A stretch of DNA of 64,000 bases from Aedes albopictus (lineage: Eukaryota; Arthropoda; Insecta; Diptera; Culicidae): positions 40,293,155-40,357,154 of the forward strand of contig NC_085137.1 of assembly GCF_035046485.1 (NCBI RefSeq), given 5' to 3'. How positions within the stretch are numbered: the stretch's first letter is position 1; each line of letters begins with the position of its first letter. This document shows positions 56,065 through 64,000 of the stretch, one piece after another. The notes under the pieces were generated by a model that saw only the letters and a list, made by a program, of their open reading frames with translations, was not told the origin of the DNA and made no database searches. A program made the position numbers and the translations under genes.

Positions 56065-56155
56065 GACGCGCACCGTTGTAAAAAGTTCAACACCACCAAA
56101 AAAAACCTCGCTCGTTGTATACAGCGCGAGTACGGTGGTGCAGTTGTGGGATCAA
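56065..56155 (+). repeat. dispersed repeat shared with 25960-26055
   Basis: GACGCGCACCGTTGTAAAAA, CCTCGCT-GTTGTATACAGCGC and GGTGCAGTT match the minus strand of 25960-26055 and its duplicate. Its length is about 90 bp and its ends are uncertain. Confidence 0.6.
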
Positions 56156-56188
56156 AAAGGCGCACCTTCTGAAAAGATGAGCGATTTT

Positions 56189-56364
56189 TTTTATCTGTAT
56201 TAACGAGATTTTTAGCCCTTGGCTAGTTCATCTCGGGACCCACGTTTTACTTCCCTTCCGAAGGAAGAACTCACAATTTGCGAGTTTGTCGGGAGTGGGA
56301 TTCGATCCCAGGTCTTCGGCGTGATAGTCAAGTGTTCTAACCATCACACCAGGTCCGCTCCACA
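56189..56364 (-). mobile_element. tRNA-derived SINE (same family as 16662)
   Basis: A 13-bp duplication, GATGAGCRATTTT, lies at 56176-56188 and 56365-56377. On the minus strand it starts at GCGGACCTGGTGTGATGG, has a B-box-like GGATCGAATCCCA and ends in TTAATACAGATAAAAA. Confidence 0.85.
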
Positions 56365-56377
56365 GATGAGCAATTTT

Positions 56378-56499
56378 CGCAAGCGTGATCGATAACAAAT
56401 CTCAAATATTAAAGAATAATTGCCATCAAGCTGATCCGTTTGTTGATTGAAACAAAAAACCAAAAAAAAAGAAATATTCAAAAAATAAACCAGATTAAT
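56378..56499. other. A-rich spacer
   Basis: A-rich sequence between the SINE and the composite repeat. No feature. Confidence 0.4.
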
Positions 56500-57189
56500 C
56501 CACCTAGTGGTGATAGTGCCTTTCTCGTCGAATATGTACTCATAAACTTTTCTTCGACGTTAGCCAAAATGTTCCTGAATCCTGAAAACACTTTACACTA
56601 GCAACAATTTTAACAAAGCCATCATCGATTTTCGAAACTTATTGATGATACATATTCCGATGTTATGTTCAACAACAAAACAGAGCAGAAAAAGATCAGA
56701 CCTCTCAGTTGACTGCTTGACCACCTTAACCCTAGTCGTGTATTGGGGTCATTGTGATCCCATTCCATCCACTACGGCAGCGGGGTGAGCGTCAGCTAAT
56801 GCTTGAAGAAGGTTAACTTTATTCATAATCACAGATCACTTTGTGATCTTCGCCAATGTTTATTTCAGCACACTTTAGGCTATATTTTATTATCATTGGT
56901 AACACGATTCATGTAAAATTTGACCTTCCTACGAGGAAAATGCAGAAAATGTAAATTTTCCATTCAAATTTCAATCGCAATGAGAAGAGTGAGGGCTCAA
57001 CCAGCCGCACCCAAATTGTGAGCAGTAATTTTAGAAGCATAAGGAGATTGGAGATTGAAAAACTGTATAAGGTTGACGCGATTAAATTATATTTTTATAT
57101 AAAACGTTGATCCATCCTACTATACATTTACACCGCAGGAATCTGAAATGGTGTGATTTGAAGAGATCGCTTTGACATTTATTTTGTTA

Positions 57190-59060
57190 ACCTTTATAAT
57201 TCCTCTATTTGATGTGCAGCTTGCATGGGTTTGGTTAAATTTTACGTTTGACTACTTCCGGCGGGACACCTGGAACTGATTCCGGTTGTCTCAAATATGG
57301 TCTTAGACTATGTTTTTGTCAACTGTTCATCACGTGACCTGGAAAGCCGGAAATTGATGTGATTTGAGGCTATTTTCTTGCTAACCGTTCGGCAAATTTT
57401 TGAAAATGCCGCGATTTTATGTACCGCATGCATGGTTTTGGTTCACTTCTATCAAATCACACCCGCAACCGATTCCGAACTACTGTGGCCTGAGACTATT
57501 TTCTTGTTGACTGTTCATCAGATTATCAAAAATGCCGCTATGGTTTAGCCGTGATTTGAGGTATCGCATGCATGGGTTTGGTGTCACTTCCGGCCCGGAA
57601 CCGGTTGCAAAACACTACCGATAGTCTCTTAAATAGTCTGAGCCTATTTGCTTGCTAAAGTTTATTAGGTTATCAAAAAAGCCATGGGTTTGGTTCAATT
57701 TCATATTTAGCCGCTTTCGGAGGGAACTAGTTTCGGCACTACTGACAGTCCATAATGTGGTCTTAGCCTACTTCCTCAATAACCGGTCATCAAGTTGTCG
57801 AAAAAGCCGTGATTTGATTTGCCGCATGCAAGAGTTTTGTCAACTTTTATATACGGCCACTTCCGGCGGAACACCCGGAACCGGTTCTGAAACACTACCG
57901 GTTCATATAAGGTCTGAGACTGTTTTCTTGCTAACTGCTCATCAGGTTATCGAAAATTCCGTAGTTTGATGTGCCTCATGCATGGGTTTGGATCACTTTT
58001 ATATGTGAAGCGGGACATCCGGAACCGGTTCCGATACACTATCGGTTCAGATATGGTCTGAGTCTTTTTTTATGCCAACCTTTCATTGGGTTATCAAAAA
58101 AGTCGCGCTTTGATATATCGCATGCATGGATTTGGTTCACTTTTATATTTGGCCACTTCCTGCGGGACTCCCGGAACCGGTTCCGGAACACTACCGGTTT
58201 ATATATGGTCTGAGACTGTTTTCTTGCTGACTTTCATCAGGTTATCCAAAATGCCGCAATTTGATGTGTCGCATGCATGGATTTGGTTCACTTCTATATT
58301 TGGCCACTTCCGGCGGGACTCCCGGAACCGGTTCCGGAACACTACCGGTTCAGATATGGTCTGAGACTGTTTTCTTGCTGACTGTTCATCAGGTTATCCA
58401 AAATGCCGCAATTTGATGTGTCGCATGCATGGATTTGGTTCACTTTTATATTTGGCCACTTCCGGCGGGACTCCCGGAACCGGTTCCGGAACACTACTGG
58501 TTCAGATGTGGTCTGAGACTGTTTTCTTGCTGACTGTTCATCAGGTTATCCAAAATGCCGCAATTTGATGTATCGCATGCATGGATTTGGTTCACTTTTA
58601 TATTTGGCCACTTCCGGCGGGACTCCCGGAACCGGTTCCGGAACACTACCGGTTCAGATATGGTCTGAGACTGTTTTCTTGCTGATTGTTCATCAGGTTA
58701 TCCAAAATACCGCAATTTGATGTGTCGCATGCATGGATTTGGTTCACTTTTATATTTGGCCACTTCCGGCGGGACTCCCGGAACCGGTTCCGGAACACTA
58801 CCGGTTCAGATATGGTCTGAGACTGTTTTCTTGCTGATTGTTCATCAAGTTATCCAAAATGCCGCATTTTGATGTGTCGCATGCATGGATTTGGTTCACT
58901 TTTATATTAGGCCACTTCCGGTGGGACTCCTGGAACCGGTTCCGGAACACTTCTGGTTCAGATATGGTCTGAGACTGTTTTCTTGCTGACTGTTCATCAG
59001 GTTATCCAAAATGCCGCAGTTTGATGTGTCGCATGTATGTGTTTGTTACATTTTTATGTA
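57190..59060 (+). repeat. 152-bp tandem satellite, about 12-13 units
   Basis: CATGCATGG marks units at 57977, 58121, 58272, 58424, 58576, 58728 and 58880, and CATGTATG at 59032, giving a constant 152-bp spacing in the right half. The units to the left (from about 57225) are older and irregular. Each unit has CCGGAACCGGTTCCGGAACA, GGTCTGAGACTGTTTTCTTG and CATCAGGTTATCCAAAATGC. The short frames repeat with the unit and are not genes. Confidence 0.9.
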
Positions 59061-59237
59061 TGGCCCCTTCCGAAAGTACTGGTCCGAAACACGTAAATGA
59101 CCATAACTCCGGAACGGCTGGACCGATCCGAACCATTTTCAATAGGAAACAATGGGACCAGATTCCGCGTCGAATGAACCGTCGGTCATTAAAATCGGTT
59201 GAGGTTTACTGCTAAAAAGTGATGTGAGTTTATTTGT

Positions 59238-59252
59238 ACACACACATACACA

Positions 59253-59319
<67 letters not shown>

Positions 59320-59329
59320 ACACACAGAC
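59238..59329 (+). repeat. (CA)n microsatellite
   Basis: About 90 bp of CA dinucleotides with a few T interruptions, inside the composite repeat. The His/Thr and Val/Cys frames over it are artefacts. Confidence 0.95.
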
Positions 59330-59528
59330 ATCACCTCAATTCGTCGAGCTGAGTTGATTGGTATATGTGACTTGACCCTCCGAGCCTTCTATCAAAAAGT
59401 CGTTTTTGGAGTGAACATATAGCCTTTCCAGTACACTTAGTGTACGAGAAAGGCAAAAAAACAAAAAAATCTCAAGGGGTTTGACGTAATATTCTACCTC
59501 CCGTAAGCGGACTTGTAAACGAAGTTAG

Positions 59529-59805
59529 GTCGGCCTCGGTGATGTAGTGGTAAGTGTGGTGCCTCTCTCCCCAATCGGTCGGGTTTCAATTCCCGTCGAC
59601 GCCGGTGGGATTTTCTGAGACATAAAATCCGTGATCACGTCTTCCCTCGGATAGGAAGTAAAGCCGTGTGTTGATGGGTTCGATATGTAGGGTCCCAGCT
59701 GTGGTGGCTGTCTCCCTGGGCCTCAAAATTTAAGACTTAGCTCCTAGACCCAGCCGACGTTAAACAACGGTAGTCGAACGGTGCTAGTTGGCCAGAAAAA
59801 TAAGA
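59529..59805 (+). mobile_element. tRNA-derived SINE, family 5
   Basis: A 12-bp duplication, AAACGAAKTTAG, lies at 59517-59528 and 59806-59817. The head is GTCGGCCTCGGTGATGTAGT with a B-box-like GGGTTTCAATTCCCG. The body includes CTTCCCTCGGATAGGAAGTA and ends CAGAAAAATAAG. Confidence 0.85.
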
Positions 59806-59817
59806 AACGAATTTAGT

Positions 59818-60176
59818 TCTGTTACCTGGTGCTATTTTGTAACTTTTATGCCGGTAAACAGTTGTTGAAAGACCCTCCTAGGATGAGCATGTGGTGGAAT
59901 TACCCAATGGAACAGTTTTATTACGGGCCTGGACGTTTTTCCCTTGATGGGGCGTATTGTCCCGGTTGTTTTGGAGCGGCTAAATTTCAAACGTTTTCAA
60001 GCTTCCAAAGCCGCCCCTTCAAAGACTGTGATCGCATGCAACACATCGCTGACTTTAACAACATCGATTTGGAGTGGAGAAAAGGGAGAATAAGACGCTA
60101 GTTTCAGAGTTATTGCCGTTTTCGCTTAGGCGTTTTAGAAAGTTTGGAAAAAATCAATCCGATTATTTTAGCCTTA
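59818..60176. other. no recognised gene
   Basis: A 90-codon plus-strand frame (59829-60101, non-ATG start) has no recognised family and no context. I do not call it. Confidence 0.35.
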
Positions 60177-60344
60177 AGGGAGCGTCCATAAATTACGTCA
60201 CGCAAAAATTGCCCATTTTCAACCCCCCCTCCCCCCTATGTCACACTTTTTGTATGAGACCTCTGAAATTTTTGTATGGGTTGTCACACGTTACTGAACC
60301 CCCCCTCCCCCCTAAAAGCGTGACGTAATTTATGGACGTTCCCT
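60177..60344. mobile_element. poly-C/poly-G MITE (168 bp)
   Basis: AGGGAGCGTCCATAAATTAC at the left and an inverted end CGTAATTTATGGACGTTCCC at the right, with one mismatch in the compared part. C-runs sit just inside both ends (60222-60237 and 60299-60312). It is the same architecture as 459-620. Confidence 0.85.
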
Positions 60345-60829
60345 AAGTTTAGTTAATAAACTTTTATGTTATGTAAACTCGTCTAAGCTGGAGTATTATA
60401 TCTGTGATATTGATTTCCGTAGGCAAATTACTTAACTGGTCGATATTATCAAAGGTACAGCATAAAATATGCAGGGGTGTCCATTATGCCCCGATGGGTG
60501 TCTGTTTCGCCCCGTACCTTTCCTGTCAGCCCCAAAAAACACACGGTTTACAATTCATTATTGCTTCACAATAATGACATTCTACCTGCTGTAAATGATT
60601 GAAATATGTAGGAAACAAGTTAAAGTTGTAAGCCAACTGATAATATATTAAGTTTTTGTCTGCTAACAAACTCATTTGCTAAGGGTGTCCATTATGCCCC
60701 TAATCCCCCTATAGTTTAGAAATCACAATGATACACTTTGTTGTTATTTTGTTGTGGTTATTTTGTTTTGGAGTTTTTGGCTTTCTCAGTCTAGGGAATC
60801 CAAACGATTAAATTGGCATTGACAAAAAA
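60345..60829. other. no gene; repeated GTGTCCATTATGCCCC motif
   Basis: GGGGTGTCCATTATGCCCCG at 60475 and GGGTGTCCATTATGCCCCTA at 60686 are direct repeats about 210 bp apart and may bound a small repeat. Nothing coding. Confidence 0.4.
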
Positions 60830-60968
60830 AATCGCACATGAAAAAACCACGTGGTCCACGGGGTAGGGGGTGGGGGGTAGCCTGAAACCACGCAAGACCG
60901 TGGTGGGGGAGGGGGGGGGGGTCTAAAATTCAGGAAAAAATTACCACGTGGTTTATGGACAGCCCCTA
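60830..60968. mobile_element. CCACGTGG poly-G MITE, left end eroded
   Basis: The right end CCACGTGGTTTATGGACAGC then CCCT resembles the MITEs at 459 and 60177, with CACGTGG in place of ACGTCACG. An inverted ACCACGTGGTCCACGG lies at 60846. G-runs fill the interior (60861-60880 and 60901-60921). The left terminus is not recognisable. Confidence 0.6.
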
Positions 60969-61934
60969 ATAGCCAAACATCGTATATGGTAAACACGAAA
61001 CATTTTCACTAATACTCACCCCCACCAGCTCCGGTAGCTTTAAATCGTCTTCAGGGAAAAAGATTTGGCTTTTTTTGTTTAGTGGTGTGAAGCACTACTT
61101 TTGTTTGTCTCAGATGTTAATCAATAACTTATCGTTATCGCCGAAAAAGTTAACGTCTGTTATTTTTTATCGTCGATAACAATAACGACTACATACGGAA
61201 ACAATATCGGCGATACTGTTAACTGTGGAGAATATCGAAAAAAAATCTTCGCGAACTGTAGATCGCGAACCATTGTAGATGCCTAGGATATCACACAAAG
61301 CGAAATAAGTATTTTGTGGTTACTTGGGTAGTTTTAGTTACTTTTAAAGTTAATCAAACTGATTGTGTTTTTAACGACATCCTCGAATTTTCACCGGGAG
61401 CTTAAAAGTTATAGGCTAATTATAGGACCAACAAATGTAAAATTTCACACCAATAAACAACAAAGTTAACTTGTATTCCCTGAAGAAGGTAATATAAAGA
61501 TAACCAAAACGTTACGTTGGATGTAGGAGCATACAAAGCTGCTGCTACCCACTCAGACCTCAAACTGCCAGAGCTGAGAAATTCCTGTTACTTGTAGAAT
61601 CCAGAATCGTCAAATTAGAAGTTTTTCCTTCAAGAAATGTAAACAAAATTTTGAAAAATTCTTTAGTAATCTAGCCAGTAATACACTGGAATATTTTTTA
61701 AGCATATAAATTAAAAATGTGCATAAACTTAAAAAAGACATAAAAAGAGGGAAATTTGTGCACAAATTAAGTTCGGGCTTTAATGGGGGAATATAAATCG
61801 CGAGAACAGGTCTAGCTCCTGGACATTTGCTATGAAGCTACTCAAGTAACACAACTAGCTGAACAATAGTTTCTTAAGCTAAAATTTGCTCAAGAGAGGT
61901 TTGTTCCACTCTTGTACAGAGTTCCCAGAGAGCC
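60969..61934. other. no recognised gene
   Basis: At 61485-61525 lies CCCTGAAGAAGGTAATATAA then AACGTTACG, resembling the inverse of the motif near 4316-4352 and so part of a dispersed repeat. A TATCGTCGATAACAATAACG-type palindromic stretch sits near 61160. No coding region was found. Confidence 0.4.
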
Positions 61935-62330
61935 CAAAGAAGAGGGTTCCAAGGTACTTCAGGGGGATTTCAGGGATTAGCAGGAGCCTTTCAAAGGCGT
62001 TCTGTCAGGTTTTGTTGGCGTTTTAATGGGATTACGGAGAATTCAGGGGCATTTCAATAGTATTATGGGGTTTCCAGGACGTTTTAAGGTGCTTTAAGGG
62101 CAATTTATGGGATCTCAAGGGCGTTACAAGGGGTGTGAGGGGCATTTCAAGGTATTTCAGAGTAACTTCAGAGAATTTCAGAGAGTTTCATGAACATTTT
62201 TAGAGCATTTCAGGGGTTTCAGAGGCATTTTTAATTGATTATGATTATTACAAGGGCACTTAAAACAGGTTGTGGAGGTTTCAGGGGCGTTTCCAGGCAT
62301 TTCAGGGCAGGGCCGTATCGGGGGAATTTA
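61935..62330 (+). repeat. degenerate GGGGCATTTCAGG repeat
   Basis: Units of about 10-12 bp (TTTCAGGG, GGGGCATTTCAA, GAATTTCAGAG) recur without a strict period over roughly 400 bp. The inverse type occurs inside the MITE at 35450-35590. Confidence 0.55.
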
Positions 62331-64000
62331 GGAATATGCTTAAATCAAAGGGCTGAAATGCGTTTCAAAATATATTGTAATTGGGCCTCTGAAATTTTTT
62401 TTTGTTATATTTTTCATAAACAAACACACATTTTCCAATGTGTGAATCAAGGTTGCAACCATTCATTTGCGAAAATTTACATTCATTTGCTATTATCTCA
62501 GTTCAGAAGCATGCTATCGAAAAACAATGTATGGATGAATTTAACCTTGTAGTTTTATCTGAAAGTTTGCCGAATAACATTGGGGTGAATGCGACTTGAT
62601 GTGATTATTTTATGCGGAATTCTATTTATCTATTCAGTCCATGTCGCAAAAGTAAATAGAACGATGCGAAATGATTCCATGTTTATTGGTTTAGCTAAAT
62701 TCCCGCAGGATCTGTATCTTTGAATGGCAGGGTGTGGAATTAATTCTATGCCGTACAGATTTTATTTTATTTTATTTATTTTTTTGAATTTTTGAGTTTG
62801 CCGTAGTACTAAGTAAACGTACTTATTGCTTTTTGTTTCAAAGTGATTTTCAACTGAAAAGATGGTAAAAAATAGCAAAAAACGCTATTTTTGTGGATAG
62901 ATAGATGACTCGCGAATAAGAAGTCGTGGGTCCGAATCTCACCAGAACGCGATTTTTTTTTCACACATTTCATATGTTAATTAGCGACATTTTGTGCCTT
63001 CTAGTTATATTTTTCTCCAGATAGATGACTGTTTTGCTAGAAAAAACTTATCTTTTTGAGCGTGTTTAGTATTTTTTTTTATGAATTGAGTATACACACC
63101 ATAGGCTGCTCCCGAGTTAGGAAACTGCCAAAACCATTTAAATTTTGTAGTTGGCACTTGTTCCAAACAAGCTAATTCGAAGGAGAATCACTTCAAATAT
63201 ACATATGGTTTGATTCGTTGCTGGTTTTATTTTATTTTTGAAGTTCACGTGAATGTTTAACAGTCCCCCAGGCCATTCCGTGGACAAGGCTAGACTCTAC
63301 TTGATCTCCTAGTAGTTCATGTGGTATATGGACGGACCCTCAGCCTTTTTTTTTTTTTTTTTCTTATTTTCAATTGTTACAAACATTTTCGGTTACTACG
63401 GAAATATTTATTAAAGATTTAAATTCCTTATTTTAACCTTAAGATATTCTTTCTAATTAACTTAACGTAACGATATTTTGCAACGAAGCTTTTTCGTTTC
63501 CTTTAAGCGTACAATATAACTTGGCAAAATTTAGGAGCGATATTTCACATTGCCATTAAAATTTGTATAAGATTGTGTACGGGAAAGTATAGTCTAGAAT
63601 ACCCCGAAAAACTTTGTAGAAGACCACAAGTTAAACTGAGGCTTGTGAAGAAATGTATACGCTTGGCAAAATAGGCCAAAAATTGAGATTTTGTTGTTGA
63701 CGCTCCTTCCTTTACATGATAAATGTTATATTATTATTTTCCTCCCCTGTTGGGGAAATTAAGCCACTGTATCCAATAAGCTGAAATTTTGTGGCATGTC
63801 CCGTTTTGAAATTCGCGTCTTGCCAGCTAATTACCATGTGTCAAGTAATCAGCTTCTGCCACGACGCGTCGTCTCCCAGTCAGGTGCAATGGAATTAATA
63901 AACCCCAAGACCTTCCCAGGTTCTGCAGACCAGATCTCACTGGGTTGCTAGCAACCACTATTTAGAAATCTTTGCCTGCGCGTGTATAAAGCACCACAAC
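62331..64000. other. no recognised gene; tRNA-like motif, poly-T and a dispersed repeat
   Basis: 62885-62955 has a weak tRNA-like pattern (GGTCCGAATCTCACC) that may be a SINE relic. A poly-T run lies at 63344-63362. 63735-63800 (CCCTGTTGGGGAAATTAAGC) is the inverse of the dispersed repeat at 23574 and 26810. No gene is supported. Confidence 0.4.

Larger units (their letters stand above)
56500..59454. mobile_element. 3 kb composite repeat with internal satellite and (CA)n
   Basis: The left end CCACCTAGTGGTGATAGTGC is followed by CTTTCTCGT; the right end has TGTACGAGAAAGGC. GCCTTTCTCGT thus occurs inverted at both ends, each beside a small palindrome (CCACCTAGTGG; GTACACTTAGTGTAC). The interior holds a 152-bp tandem satellite and a CA microsatellite. 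No transposase or RT was seen. The element class is unknown. Confidence 0.55.

Noticed and set aside
57190..59060. Frames with repeated NRFRNTTG-type sequence as a possible tandem-repeat protein
   Set aside because: They follow the 152-bp unit, which is not divisible by three, so no frame persists across units.
59139..59422. Cys/Val and His/Thr frames
   Set aside because: Direct translation of the (CA)n microsatellite.

Overview
The window reads as intergenic or intronic DNA from an Aedes-type mosquito. The reasons are an AT-rich base composition, an extreme density of short inverted-repeat transposons (MITEs), many tRNA-headed SINEs that include Feilai-like copies with clean target-site duplications, and CR1-like and R4-like LINE remnants. 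I recognise no intact host protein gene, rRNA gene, functional tRNA gene or CRISPR array. All coordinates and repeat comparisons were made by eye.

Layout. 0-14 kb is nested MITEs, SINEs and larger TIR elements, with a 193-codon broken reading frame at 13.75-14.33 kb. 14.93-23.27 kb is one 8.3 kb fold-back structure flanked by TTAA. Its arms carry 162-bp tandem repeats, each built around a CACGTG site, and the arms surround about 4.2 kb of a degenerate 12-bp satellite. 24-28.5 kb holds a very recent 210-bp tandem duplication, two SINEs of one family and a MITE nested in a MITE. 28.90-31.15 kb is a 2.25 kb TIR element with 8-bp target duplications. Inside it sits a half-LINE: an intact PHD-finger ORF1 joined directly to a LINE 3' end with no reverse transcriptase. 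31-45 kb alternates low-repeat, GC-richer stretches (possible host regulatory or untranslated DNA) with SINEs, hairpin MITEs and pogo-like elements.

45.7-49.6 kb is a degraded R4-like retrotransposon on the minus strand. It was split by an insertion flanked by a 22-bp duplication, which now contains a 5'-truncated CR1 LINE, and again by a CCGAGCAG-type MITE. 50-53 kb holds a MITE and an hAT-like TIR element with internal hairpins. 53-54.6 kb is low-repeat. 56.5-59.45 kb is a composite element with a 152-bp satellite and a (CA)n tract. 59.5-64 kb has a SINE, poly-G/poly-C MITEs and low-information sequence.

There is no operon or pathway logic here. The biology is transposon ecology: nesting order, non-autonomous derivatives and satellite growth inside elements. 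The best candidates for something undescribed are the 8.3 kb fold-back element and the ORF1-only LINE inside an 8-bp-TSD transposon.
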